Notes: generated from the letters alone by a model not told the origin. Counted from the first letter of the stretch, positions 6,946-15,903 are shown. The stretch: DNA of 34,817 nucleotides from Chloroflexus sp. MS-G (GCF_000735195.1 NZ_JPIM01000049.1:1-34817), one strand, 5' to 3'. Numbers and translations are program-made.

Positions 6946-7890
6946 TTACCCCTCCTCGTCGTTACGAAACGGACGCTGAAATCGGAGCGCTGCCACTTGT
7001 TCGGCGTTCAGACCAAACATAAAGATGATGATGCTGCCAACAAATAAGCCGACTGCCGAATTGGGGATATGGAAGCGGAATGGATCGGTGATGAAAAAGC
7101 TAATCAAAAACGACATCAAGGCTAATACCTGCATCGAAAGTGCGACCGGTAGGTAGACTCGCAGTGGGGCAAAGAGTGAGACAATCCGCAAGATAATCAG
7201 ACCAAACCGGATACCATTGCGCAAGAGTTTCTGACCACTGCGACCGCCCTGTCGGCGCTGACCGGTCACCGGCACATAGCCAACGTTATACCCGGCTTTG
7301 AGCAGCGCCAGGGTACTGGTGGTTGGGTAGGAATAGCGATTCGGCAGCAGATTGATGAATTCCATAATCACTTCGCGGCGTATCGCCCGATACCCGCTGG
7401 TCAGATCACGTACTTCCGTTTCAACCAGATAGCTGCCCAGCATATCAAGAGCACGGTTGCCCCATCTACGCACCAACGAATCACCTTGCGTTTCGCGGGT
7501 ACGTGCCCCAACAACCATATCATAGCCAGCAGCAATCCCCGCCAGCAGATCGGGAATAAAGCGCGGATCCATCTGTCCGTCGGCATCCATCAAGAGCACC
7601 ACCTCGCCGTGGGCACGCCGAATCCCAGTCTTCACCGCTGCGCCATTGCCACGATTGATCGGATGACGAATGACTCGTGCGCCAGCAGCCTGGGCAACAC
7701 GCGCTGTTTCATCTTGTGAGCAATCATCAACAACGACGATTTCGGCATGGGGCAATACCGTCCTGATCCGCTCAACGACTTGGGCAATACCGTGGGCCTC
7801 ATTATACGCCGGTATCACAACACTTACCGTAAAGGGGTATTCCGGCGTGGCAACATTCATGGCCGTTGCTGTTGTATCTACCTGTTGCAT
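6946..7890 (-). CDS. GT2 glycosyltransferase, polyprenyl-phosphate hexose synthase type
   Basis: The protein has 314 residues. Residues about 20 to 240 form a GT-A domain of family 2 (VSVVIPAYNEAHGI, IVVVDDCSQDET, NRGNGAAVKTGI, and the metal-binding DADGQMDP). The central region (LTSGYRAIRREV) resembles dolichol-phosphate mannosyltransferase homologues. Two membrane helices follow at about 245 to 300. Enzymes of this form usually make polyprenyl-phosphate sugars that serve as donors for GT-C transferases, and a GT-C gene lies just upstream in the same operon. The start at 7890 is six bases from the stop of that gene and has no clear ribosome site, which suggests coupled translation. Confidence 0.88.
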   Translation of the reverse strand: MQQVDTTATAMNVATPEYPFTVSVVIPAYNEAHGIAQVVERIRTVLPHAEIVVVDDCSQDETARVAQAAGARVIRHPINRGNGAAVKTGIRRAHGEVVLLMDADGQMDPRFIPDLLAGIAAGYDMVVGARTRETQGDSLVRRWGNRALDMLGSYLVETEVRDLTSGYRAIRREVIMEFINLLPNRYSYPTTSTLALLKAGYNVGYVPVTGQRRQGGRSGQKLLRNGIRFGLIILRIVSLFAPLRVYLPVALSMQVLALMSFLISFFITDPFRFHIPNSAVGLFVGSIIIFMFGLNAEQVAALRFQRPFRNDEEG

Positions 7891-7896
7891 GACGAT

Positions 7897-10005
7897 TTAC
7901 CGAATTGATATACGCTGTACCATAACACTCAATGGACGTGCATCGGTATTTCCGGCAAAATGCTGATAGGGCAAGAAGGTCGGCGCCCTGAGCGCGATTC
8001 GCACCTCTTGCGTACCGTGCATTTCGGTCGGTATTGGCAGATGATACACTCGCCAGCCACCTGGTGCAACGTTGACTGCATATTGCAGTCGGCCTATTGT
8101 AACACTGAGTGTTGTCGGTTGCGGCGCGGTTAGACGCAGAGCCAGTGTTTCATTGCCACGTAAAGGTGTCGGTAGCGGCAATCGAATCTCGCCGTTGCCC
8201 TGCAACCAGCGAAACGGTTCACCGCCAGCTCGTTCACCGAATGAGAATCCATACAAATAGCCAAGATCGAGATCGGTACCTACCGTGAGTGTCTTTGTCG
8301 GCGCTGGTGACAACCAATAGAATGCCAGCCGTTGCACATCTTCACCGGCTCGCTCTTCGGTATCGCGCAGGTAGGCGATAGCGGTTGCTGTATCGCCTTG
8401 CGCACGTGCTAACGCCCCACGTACAAGGTTACCACGATGGGTGGGATAGTTGCCGATAACCTGCCAGGCCTCATCGTAGCGCTGTCGCGCGAGTAACCAG
8501 CGCGCAAATTCTGCCTGACCATCGGCAAAATCTGGATCAGCAGCCAACATCTGACGGTATGCCTGCTCGGCAGCTTGCACATCATTGCGCTCAAGCGCAG
8601 TTACTGCCGCAGACCACGCTTGCTCACGTGCGATCCCTGCCCGAAGAATTGCCGGATAATCACGGTAACTCAAGATGAGATACCCTAATCCCACACTGAT
8701 GGTAAGCGCCCCCACTGCAACCCAATCGAACCGCCAGCGTTGCCGACCAATCTGGGCTAATGCTGCGGCACCGTACAATGCCATCCATAGCCAGACCGGC
8801 AGTAGGTAGCGCGGCTCGACGTGGATCAACATGACCATCAGACACGTATAGCCGATCCAGCTCCAAGCCAATAACCGGATCGGTCCTTCATGCCAACGAC
8901 CGAAAAGCGTGAAGGGCGCAGCCAGGGTGAATATTATCCAGATCAGATCACCGGCCAACCCAAGCGGCCAAATATCTCGTAATGGCCGGGTAAAGAAGCT
9001 AGCCTTGACCAGAAAATCTTCGATAAACTGTGCCTTCCAGATATGCCGAAAATGGGGCCAGAGATTACGGGTCAGCCGCCAGGGCTCAGTCTGAACAATT
9101 CGGCGCAGTTCACTACTGACAAAGCGTTGCCGCTCTGCCTGTGGCAGCGCCATAAGGATCGCCTTCGCCTCACCCTCACCACGACCTTCATGGACGGCAT
9201 CGCTCATCGCGATCCACAGATTAACCGGCCCTAAGGTGTCAATCAGAATAATGTCGCGATAGACCAGATAATTGCGAATCGTCCAGGGCGCTATCGTCAG
9301 CACAAAAGGCAGGAGAAACGCCAGCAACGCCAGCATTAGCCGCTGCCCCCGGAGTTGACGATCAGACATCCACACCTGGGTCACGATGAAGATCACGGCG
9401 AACAATGCACCGTACAGACCGGGCGAACGGGCGAGAGCAGCGATTGCCAGCGTGATTCCGGCGCCAATCAACCAACCACTACGATGCTCATCACGCCAGC
9501 GAACCAGAAACCATACGTGCAGAAAGAGCATAAAGAAAAAGAGTGGCTCGCTGAGAATAAGAATGGGTAACTCGACCAGCGGCATCCAGATCGCCAGTAC
9601 AACCGCGAAGATCAGACCGGCTCGCGGATGAAAGAGCCGTCGTGCCAGGTCGTAGCCGAGGGGAATGAGCGCCAGTGATAGGCCGATCTGCACTGCCCGG
9701 ATGAGGGTAATACCGATCGCTGGATCACCCAACCACAATCCGATCCGTAACATCGCCGCGAAGAAGAAGATGTGTCCCGGTGGCCGGATGAGCCAGGAGT
9801 TGTCTTGATATTCACCGGTGACTGCAAATTGCAGTGCTCGCAGATAATAGTCGCCATCATCGGCTGCCGAAAAGCGTGGATCGATCTGGTTAACGGCCAG
9901 AAACCAGAGGCGTAAGATCAACCCAATCACGATGAGGATAGCTATCCAGAGCAGTGGTTGTATAAACGTTCGCGATTGCGACTTTTGATAAGATGTTTCG
10001 GCCAT
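7897..10005 (-). CDS. GT-C (family 39-like) membrane glycosyltransferase with TPR and C-terminal beta domain
   Basis: From ATG 10005 the protein has 702 residues. A longer frame to 10125 is open, but the first membrane helix and its short cytoplasmic tail (MAETSYQKSQSRTF) fit the later start. The N-terminal two thirds hold about ten membrane helices with the acidic first loop of PMT/ArnT-type enzymes (SAADDGDYYLRA, about residue 48) and RPPGH. After the last helix, residues about 464 to 560 contain TPR-like helices (LERNDVQAAEQAYRQMLAAD). Residues about 583 to 702 form a predicted beta domain (GFSFGERAGGEPFRWLQ). GT-C enzymes use polyprenyl-phosphate sugars and act on the outer face of the membrane. 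The acceptor is unknown. It is the first gene of a packed operon with GT2, UPF0104, methyltransferase and asparaginase-like genes. Confidence 0.8.
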   Translation of the reverse strand: MAETSYQKSQSRTFIQPLLWIAILIVIGLILRLWFLAVNQIDPRFSAADDGDYYLRALQFAVTGEYQDNSWLIRPPGHIFFFAAMLRIGLWLGDPAIGITLIRAVQIGLSLALIPLGYDLARRLFHPRAGLIFAVVLAIWMPLVELPILILSEPLFFFMLFLHVWFLVRWRDEHRSGWLIGAGITLAIAALARSPGLYGALFAVIFIVTQVWMSDRQLRGQRLMLALLAFLLPFVLTIAPWTIRNYLVYRDIILIDTLGPVNLWIAMSDAVHEGRGEGEAKAILMALPQAERQRFVSSELRRIVQTEPWRLTRNLWPHFRHIWKAQFIEDFLVKASFFTRPLRDIWPLGLAGDLIWIIFTLAAPFTLFGRWHEGPIRLLAWSWIGYTCLMVMLIHVEPRYLLPVWLWMALYGAAALAQIGRQRWRFDWVAVGALTISVGLGYLILSYRDYPAILRAGIAREQAWSAAVTALERNDVQAAEQAYRQMLAADPDFADGQAEFARWLLARQRYDEAWQVIGNYPTHRGNLVRGALARAQGDTATAIAYLRDTEERAGEDVQRLAFYWLSPAPTKTLTVGTDLDLGYLYGFSFGERAGGEPFRWLQGNGEIRLPLPTPLRGNETLALRLTAPQPTTLSVTIGRLQYAVNVAPGGWRVYHLPIPTEMHGTQEVRIALRAPTFLPYQHFAGNTDARPLSVMVQRISIR

Positions 10006-10192
10006 TGTTGCTTTCTCAACGGACGAAGATAGCATTTGTGCTGCTCGCTCTCCTAAATCTGGACACAGCAGATGCGTCTCTGCCGGTGTGATAGCTGCAT
10101 GACCTGCACTACATCCAGATGCCACAACTGCACATGCTTGCTGCTCTCATATACCGTTCTAACTGTACCAGACGTAATGAAATCTGCTCCTA

Positions 10193-12448
10193 TCACTCCT
10201 CTCCTCTTCCTCCTCTCATCGCGTACAGCACAAAGCGACCTTCACCAATTCGATGTCGCTCTGATTCAGGGATCGGTGGTGCGCCTTGCGCCTGATCCCA
10301 CAGCAGATAATCGGCGGCTATGGCCTGTAATTCGTTCGCGGTAACCGTTACTGGCACACGAAACTTGATCAGATGGGCAATCGCTGAATACTTTGCCAGT
10401 GGCAAACGGTCGGGAATTGCAGCCACGATGCTCACATTATCGGTGGGTAACGATTGTCGTACCAACGCTACAGCGGCCACTTCGTCCGGCGGCTGGGCAG
10501 ACAGCACAGCCTGCACCGCTGCACCTGGCCCGACACTCAAGAGGATGGCAATGATGAGCGTAGCGATCAACAACTGGCGCTGACCTCTCCATAGCTGCTG
10601 CATTGCCCACGCGGCGGCAACCGCATACAACGGCGCGAGTGGCAAGAAGAACCGGGGCAGAATAAACGCAGTGGCAATCACCAATACATATACGCCGATC
10701 AAACCTGAGATGGCGAACCAGCGTCTGTCAGCACGTTTCTGCCACGCCAGCCAGCTTGCTATCACCAGGCCCCCAATGGCCAGCCAGTTGACCGGCCAAC
10801 CGAGTAAGCGCAACTGATCGGCACGCCCAAACTCACTTACGTCCTCTGCACCGGCACCGATGAAACCGATCACATTCCGCCCCCAGTTGCCCAAGAAACG
10901 TAATGGATCACGGCCAATCACCTCGTGCAGAGTAATACTGTTCGGGACTTCATTCCAGCGTGACCAATCGGTATTGGCATATACTGCCAACCAGATATTT
11001 TTGGCCTGCTGATTGAACAATGGCTGACCGGTTTGCAATATGTTCACGGTGAGTTGTGGTGACGCGGCCAACACAAATCCTGTTCCAAACAATATCGCCA
11101 TTCGCCAACCAGCGCTATACCAGACCGTGATTCCTCCCCACAAGAGCAAGATCAAACCCGGATGCCGTAGTAGAAAAGCTGCTCCGGCCAGCGCCCCCCC
11201 GAGCAAGGCTATTGCTGCATGTGTGTGCGTATTGACCCGCAACGTCACCGCTACTGCCAGGGTCATAAGGGCTGCAAATGGCATATCACTGCCGATCAGC
11301 AAGCTGTACTGCGCAACCATTCCGCTCAACGCCAGGAAGCCAGCGGCCAGCAATGATGGTCCTGGAGCAAGCAAACAGCGTGCCAGCCAATAGCCAGCAC
11401 CGATCAAGATGCCTCCGGCAACCAGTGCGATCAAACGCGCGGCCAGAAAGGGATTATCGTGCGTCAAAGGACGTACCAGCCAAAGCAAGAGTGGATAGCC
11501 AAGATTGTAAAAACCATCAGCTTGAAAGATGGCCGATAACGTATCGCGCGTTGCAAAGACTCGAAAATCGTTTTCGACGCCGGGCCGGGCCAATGTTACG
11601 TGTGCCTGCATTGCCGGTAGCAGCCAACTTACCCAGCTTCCTATGAGACAGACGACAAGCCACGGTGTGGCCCACTGCGGCCAGCGTGTTACCACAATGG
11701 GCCAGTACCTGACCAGCGTAGCAGCTCCTAACACTGCGACACTGATCGGTGGCAGGTAGATAAGTGGATAAGGACTGTCGCGATAGAGCAGAAGCCATCC
11801 AATACCGTAACCGACAATGGTCAGTACCGGTTGCCATCGTGGCTGTCCAGCAAACAATACCCCGCACAGCACGCCAACAAGTCCGGCATACAACAACTGT
11901 GCCGGGTGAGGCCATACCGGTGGCAAGACCGTTATCTCAATCCGGTCAAGCAGTATCTGATCCGCTGCTGGCGATGTGATCCGTACAACGGTATCAAACG
12001 CTTTGCGCCAGCCGCCGGTTAAGACAACGGTTTGCTCTTCCCATTGCCCTTGCGCTACCAACTGCACACGCAGCTCATCGTTGATCTGCACGACGACTGG
12101 CACTCCCGTCGGCGCCAGCCAGCGCATCGTCACCGCAGCCGGTGTTCCAAGCTGCGGGAAACGCAGGGCCGCCGTTGGCAAGACACGTCTGACCAATCCA
12201 TCAAAACCGCTCCCTTCTGAGGTAGGGAAGCGTTCTGGTTCGGCAAAACCCTGCACTACTCCGGCATCGTTATTGCCAATATCAAATGCCCGGCGCATAG
12301 GCGCCTGGTAGAGGAGAACGATCACGATCCCGGCAAGACTGGCCCAGCCCAATGCCGTGATACATCCAATGATCACCGTTCGGAAATGCTTGATCACAAT
12401 TGTAGAACCCGGTACTGCATCTTGTTGCGTGGCATAACTGATGACCAC
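10193..12448 (-). CDS. GT-C (family 39-like) membrane glycosyltransferase with N-terminal beta domain
   Basis: The protein has 751 residues. A membrane helix at about 25 to 48 is followed by an extracytoplasmic beta-rich segment (about 55 to 175, GFAEPERFPTSEGSGFD and ALRFPQLGTPAAVTMRW). About ten helices come next, with the acidic loop ENDFRVFATRDT and FYNLGYPLLLW typical of GT39/PMT-like proteins. The C-terminal 110 residues are outside the membrane. Position 12448 is a GTG with no clear ribosome site. In-frame GTG codons further on are alternatives, so the start is uncertain by up to about 25 residues. A gap of 187 bases separates it from the next GT-C gene downstream, enough for a separate promoter there. 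Donor and acceptor are unknown. Confidence 0.77.
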   Translation of the reverse strand: MVISYATQQDAVPGSTIVIKHFRTVIIGCITALGWASLAGIVIVLLYQAPMRRAFDIGNNDAGVVQGFAEPERFPTSEGSGFDGLVRRVLPTAALRFPQLGTPAAVTMRWLAPTGVPVVVQINDELRVQLVAQGQWEEQTVVLTGGWRKAFDTVVRITSPAADQILLDRIEITVLPPVWPHPAQLLYAGLVGVLCGVLFAGQPRWQPVLTIVGYGIGWLLLYRDSPYPLIYLPPISVAVLGAATLVRYWPIVVTRWPQWATPWLVVCLIGSWVSWLLPAMQAHVTLARPGVENDFRVFATRDTLSAIFQADGFYNLGYPLLLWLVRPLTHDNPFLAARLIALVAGGILIGAGYWLARCLLAPGPSLLAAGFLALSGMVAQYSLLIGSDMPFAALMTLAVAVTLRVNTHTHAAIALLGGALAGAAFLLRHPGLILLLWGGITVWYSAGWRMAILFGTGFVLAASPQLTVNILQTGQPLFNQQAKNIWLAVYANTDWSRWNEVPNSITLHEVIGRDPLRFLGNWGRNVIGFIGAGAEDVSEFGRADQLRLLGWPVNWLAIGGLVIASWLAWQKRADRRWFAISGLIGVYVLVIATAFILPRFFLPLAPLYAVAAAWAMQQLWRGQRQLLIATLIIAILLSVGPGAAVQAVLSAQPPDEVAAVALVRQSLPTDNVSIVAAIPDRLPLAKYSAIAHLIKFRVPVTVTANELQAIAADYLLWDQAQGAPPIPESERHRIGEGRFVLYAMRGGRGEE

Positions 12449-12528
12449 TCACAACGTGTCGTGCCTAGTCACACACCTGGGAAACTTTTCAGGGCATGTC
12501 TGAACATCTTGCCCTCTGCATATCTTGT

Positions 12529-12573
12529 TCCCTTCCTCTCTTTTCTTTACGAGGGAGAAGAGGTGAGGGAATG
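12529..12573. repeat. Dispersed C/T-rich hairpin element, copy B (imperfect)
   Basis: CCCTTCCTCTC (12530-12540) is followed by GAGGGAGAAGAGG and then GGTGAGGGA (12562-12570). The left arm and the GGTGAGGGA end match copy A at 1910-1966, with the middle shortened and diverged. It lies in the 142-base gap between the HEAT/SH3 gene and the next GT-C gene. Confidence 0.6.
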
Positions 12574-12590
12574 ACATTTCAGGAACCTTG

Positions 12591-13643
12591 TTACGGAGTT
12601 GCTGTTGGTATCGTCAGCGGCAACGGCTCCTGAACAGGCACTTCCACTGCGGGGGGTGAAACCAACGCCCGATTAACCCAACCGGTGCCGCTTCCATCAG
12701 GATTGGCGATAAATGAATCAGGGCTACGCCGTTCGCCAAGTCGGATCAGATACCATTGATCGTTAGCAGTGCGGGCAAGGAAGATAATTTCATCACCGGC
12801 ATTAATCCGTCCGATAGGCTGATTGTTGGTGCCGGGCAAGGGTCGCACATTCGCGACCTGTAAGGCCGTGCCGGTAATAGCCTGAGTTGCTGCCGGGAGA
12901 TTTGTTGGTTGCGCTGCCGCAGTCGGTCGTCGCGGTGTAGCCGTCGGTCTTGGGGTCGGTAAGACCAGGGTTGGTAATTCCGTTTGACCAGGGACATACC
13001 GGCCAAATTGTTCAAGCTCGTTTCGTAACGCCCCGATAACCCCGAAGGCCAAAGCCATTGACAAAAGGAAGATCACACTCACCACGGCCAGTTTCACCAG
13101 TTCAAGGCTCTGGGTCCAGATACTTCGCCGTTTGAGCAGCTCCAGGGCACTTTGGGCCACATCGGCCACCGATTCACCCCAACTGGTACGACCCTGATCA
13201 GAACGAGCTACCTCGCGAAGCGCTAATAGCGCACGAACATCGCCAACCTGAGTCAAGGCGCGTACTGCCCCCCAACGCACATTGGCGTTCTGATGTTTCA
13301 GCGCATTGATAAGTGGCCTGGTTGCCCGACCATCACCGATTTGGGCTAACACTTCAGTCGCTCGATATACCGTTAACCAGGGTTGATCGGGACCAACGAC
13401 ATCACACAACGCCGGCACAACGGCTGCCCCCATAGCTGTCAACAGATCAACTGCCTCCGCGTGACGCGGATGACCCGGATCACCCAACGCAGCGATCAAA
13501 TCATTCACCTCGGCGCGTGCTACCTGCTGCGTAGGGGCCTTTGGCGCGGCTCGTAGCGATTGCGGCGCCGTCAACCGGCGTGTTGACCGTGACGTCGGCG
13601 ATGGTTCAGGTGAAGATTGATTTGGTTGCGGTTCTGTCGTCAT
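12591..13643 (-). CDS. HEAT-repeat membrane protein with C-terminal SH3-like domain
   Basis: The protein has 350 residues in four parts. A Ser/Pro-rich N-terminus (1 to 40) comes first, then HEAT-like alpha repeats (about 42 to 170, with LLTAMGAAVVPAL, ATEVLAQIGDGRATRPLINAL and AVRALTQVGDVRALLAL). One membrane helix follows at about 183 to 205. After the membrane come a Thr/Pro-rich linker (about 222 to 255) and a bacterial SH3-like segment (LQVANVRPLPGTNNQPIGRINAGDEIIFL, about 260 to 330) ending in WVNRALV. The HEAT part would be cytoplasmic and the SH3 part outside. SH3b domains often bind cell-wall or glycan ligands. The start overlaps the coaBC stop by four bases (ATGA), so the two are co-translated, but no functional link to CoA synthesis is evident. 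Confidence 0.78.
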   Translation of the reverse strand: MTTEPQPNQSSPEPSPTSRSTRRLTAPQSLRAAPKAPTQQVARAEVNDLIAALGDPGHPRHAEAVDLLTAMGAAVVPALCDVVGPDQPWLTVYRATEVLAQIGDGRATRPLINALKHQNANVRWGAVRALTQVGDVRALLALREVARSDQGRTSWGESVADVAQSALELLKRRSIWTQSLELVKLAVVSVIFLLSMALAFGVIGALRNELEQFGRYVPGQTELPTLVLPTPRPTATPRRPTAAAQPTNLPAATQAITGTALQVANVRPLPGTNNQPIGRINAGDEIIFLARTANDQWYLIRLGERRSPDSFIANPDGSGTGWVNRALVSPPAVEVPVQEPLPLTIPTATP

Positions 13644-14878
13644 TGCTCCTCAATCTCTCTGACAGACAACGGCTGTACGTTCAGCCACTGCTCAAAACGT
13701 TCCACAATGAGATCAAGTAGTACTGCCGCAGCCTCAGCTTTAGGCAAACGTGGTAATTCTACAACGCGCTCATCATCAAGCACGATGAACGCAATCTCAG
13801 GCTGACCGATGCTGGCAACAGCATCATTTGCTACGATCACATTCAGCCCTTTGCGTTGCAGTTTACTTCGCGCATTACGCAACAGATCGTTTGTTTCGGC
13901 GGCAAAACCAACTTTAAAGAGGTCACGCCGACCGGCCAACTCACCAACGACATCGGGATTCTGCACCAGATGAAGCATCATCCCTTCATCGTCGCGTTTC
14001 TTGATCTTCTCGTCCGACACAGAAGCTGGCCGAAAATCGGCCACTGCTGCATTCATAATCAGCATATCTGCCTGCTGGCAGGCCGCCCGCACTGCCTCAC
14101 GCATCTCAAGTGCTGTCTCAACCGGAACGAAGGTTACTGCTCGCGGTGGGGGTAAAGCGGTTGGCCCACTTATCAAGGTCACCATTGCCCCCAAATCACG
14201 TGCCCTGGTCGCTAACGCATACCCCATCTGACCCGACGAGCGATTCCCGATATAACGCACCGGATCAATTGGCTCACGAGTACCACCGGCTGTTACTACT
14301 ACTCGCCGATCGCGCAAGCGACCGATCTGACGGCCCAGCAACGCACGGATTTCGGCCAGCAAATCAGCCGGTTCAGGGAGGCGTCCGCGGCCGCTCACCG
14401 GCTCAGCCATTCGTCCAACCTCTGGTTCGAGCACGTATGCTCCGCGGGCGCGTAATGTGGCCAGATTGGCCTGGGTTGCCGGATGCTCGTACATTGCCGG
14501 ATTCATCGCCGGTGCGATGAGCAGCGGTGCGCGTGTTGCGAGAACAGTCGTTGTCAGCAGATCGTCACATAGACCGGCGGCCAGACGGGCAATGGTATTG
14601 GCAGTCGCTGGTGCGATCACAACCATATCGGCGTGCATACCAAGACTCACATGACCGACCACCCCGTCTTCCGGTAAACTCCACATATCGGTCAGCACCG
14701 GACGACCGGTCAACGCCTGAAACGTTGCCCTACCGACAAACCGTTCGGCTGCCTCGGTCAGAATCACATCTACCACTGCCCCGGCCAGGGTCAAATCACG
14801 GGCCAGTTGTGCCACTTTGTAGGCGGCAATGCTACCGCACACCCCAAGCACAATTCGCTTTCCTGCCAGTGTATCCAT
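13640..14878 (-). CDS. coaBC: Bifunctional phosphopantothenoylcysteine synthetase/decarboxylase
   Basis: The enzyme performs two steps of coenzyme A synthesis: joining 4'-phosphopantothenate with cysteine (CoaB), then decarboxylating the product (CoaC, FMN-dependent). At 412 residues the length is normal. The CoaC domain (1 to about 185) shows VCGSIAAYK, the catalytic-type His75 (GHVSLG) and the PAMNPAMYEHPA motif. The segment equivalent to the E. coli Cys158 loop reads GRMAEPVSGRGRLPEP, with no cysteine. The CoaB domain (about 190 to 400) shows TAGGTREPIDPVRYIGNRSSGQMG, AAVADFRP and KIKK. ATG 14878 has no strong ribosome site. A candidate promoter lies about 50 bases upstream. Confidence 0.95.
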   Translation of the reverse strand: MDTLAGKRIVLGVCGSIAAYKVAQLARDLTLAGAVVDVILTEAAERFVGRATFQALTGRPVLTDMWSLPEDGVVGHVSLGMHADMVVIAPATANTIARLAAGLCDDLLTTTVLATRAPLLIAPAMNPAMYEHPATQANLATLRARGAYVLEPEVGRMAEPVSGRGRLPEPADLLAEIRALLGRQIGRLRDRRVVVTAGGTREPIDPVRYIGNRSSGQMGYALATRARDLGAMVTLISGPTALPPPRAVTFVPVETALEMREAVRAACQQADMLIMNAAVADFRPASVSDEKIKKRDDEGMMLHLVQNPDVVGELAGRRDLFKVGFAAETNDLLRNARSKLQRKGLNVIVANDAVASIGQPEIAFIVLDDERVVELPRLPKAEAAAVLLDLIVERFEQWLNVQPLSVREIEEQ

Positions 14879-14927
14879 AAACGTTCTGATCGCCGGACGT
14901 CATCTACGATTGCAACTCTGCCCGCGC

Positions 14928-14958
14928 ATTGTAGCATATCTGAATCAATCTCACTCAA
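14928..14958 (-). promoter_or_regulatory. Candidate promoter for coaBC
   Basis: On the minus strand TTGAGT (complement of 14953-14958) and TACAAT (complement of 14928-14933) are 19 bases apart. TGC directly before the -10 box gives an extended -10 pattern, which can offset the long spacer. The leader to ATG 14878 would be about 43 bases. Confidence 0.4.
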
Positions 14959-15046
14959 TCGATTCAGACAGGGCTTTCCAACGTCTTCCCCTGTCTGGCA
15001 GACGAGAGGAACGGCGAGATTCCTAATCTGCTGCATATGACCGCAC

Positions 15047-15143
15047 CGGTAGGAGCGGGTTCTAAAACCGCCCTTGACGGTTTGCTGATGCAACAAATGA
15101 CGAAATTGCGCCGTATATTGCAGAATGCGGGCCGGAGGCCCGC
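15047..15143. repeat. Cluster of GC-rich hairpins between coaBC and rex
   Basis: The 386-base region between the divergent coaBC and rex genes holds no convincing gene. Three stems are visible. GGTAGGAGCGGGTT with AACCGCCCT (15049-15074) is an imperfect version of the GTAGGGGCGGGT hairpins found elsewhere in the window. AAACCG (15065-15070) and CGGTTT (15078-15083) form an overlapping alternative stem. GCGGGCC (15127-15133) and GGCCCGC (15137-15143) form a perfect 7-bp stem with a 3-base loop, followed by GCACCCAGG. Confidence 0.6.
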
Positions 15144-15201
15144 GCACCCAGGATCGTTGCTCTGTTTGAGAACACTGAAAAGCACTATCAATAAAAAACT
15201 C

Positions 15202-15230
15202 TTGCAGAACTGGTAAGCTCGTGCTACACT
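15202..15230 (+). promoter_or_regulatory. Candidate promoter for rex
   Basis: TTGCAG (15202-15207) and TACACT (15225-15230) are separated by exactly 17 bases. The expected start of transcription is near 15237, leaving a leader of about 28 bases to the GTG start codon with GGAGG at 15254-15258. No clear Rex operator palindrome was found overlapping it. Confidence 0.5.
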
Positions 15231-15264
15231 TCACATACTCTACCTGATCCAACGGAGGACTTGT

Positions 15265-15903
15265 GTGGAGCGCTCAGAATTACCACCTGATGTAGTCATT
15301 CGACGCCTACCCCTCTATGCACGGAGTCTGCGCTACCTGCTCGAGGAGGGGGTGCATTCCGTGTCTTCGCAAGAGCTTGGCGAGCGGATCAACGTGACTG
15401 CGGCACAGATCCGCAAAGACCTTTCGTATTTCGGTGAGTTTGGCAAGCAGGGTATCGGCTACGATGTCGAGAAGCTCCTCCAACATATTGAACGCATCCT
15501 CGGTATCAACCAACACTGGCCGGTAGCCCTGGTTGGCATCGGCCTGCTCGGGCAAGCCATTGCCCGTTACGAAGGTTTTCGCACCGAAGGGATCGAGATT
15601 GTCGCCCTATTCGATGCCGATCCGGCCAAGATCGGACAAAAGATCGGCGACCTGACCATCCAGGATTTCGCGCATGCACGACGGGTAATAGCCGAAAAAC
15701 AGATTAGAATGGCTATCATTGCAGTCCCGGCAGCACAAGCCCAACGAGTTGCCGATGTCCTGGTTGAGGCTGGCGTGCGTGCAATCCTTAGCTATGCGCC
15801 GATGATCCTACAGGTGCCCGAGGATGTTTGGGTGCGCTATATTGATCCGGTGGCTGTACTGCAAAGTATGACGTATTACCTGGCACGTGAACAACAGCAT
15901 TAG
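15265..15903 (+). CDS. rex: Redox-sensing transcriptional repressor Rex
   Basis: Rex binds NAD(H) and represses genes of respiration and fermentation until the NADH/NAD ratio rises. The protein has 212 residues, the normal length. Residues about 10 to 60 form the winged helix ([34 protein letters not shown], a strong family signature). The Rossmann domain follows with GIGLLG (91-96) and the acidic residue in [10 protein letters not shown]. The C-terminal [31 protein letters not shown] corresponds to the family's domain-swapped helix. The start is a GTG with a GGAGG ribosome site seven bases upstream. The gene is transcribed alone, divergent from coaBC and convergent with the GT-C gene downstream. 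Confidence 0.95.
   Translation: MERSELPPDVVIRRLPLYARSLRYLLEEGVHSVSSQELGERINVTAAQIRKDLSYFGEFGKQGIGYDVEKLLQHIERILGINQHWPVALVGIGLLGQAIARYEGFRTEGIEIVALFDADPAKIGQKIGDLTIQDFAHARRVIAEKQIRMAIIAVPAAQAQRVADVLVEAGVRAILSYAPMILQVPEDVWVRYIDPVAVLQSMTYYLAREQQH

Noticed and set aside
14791..15252. A 153-codon minus-strand frame across the coaBC-rex gap
   Set aside because: It overlaps the coaBC 5' end and runs through hairpin repeats. The composition is not protein-like and it has no ribosome site.
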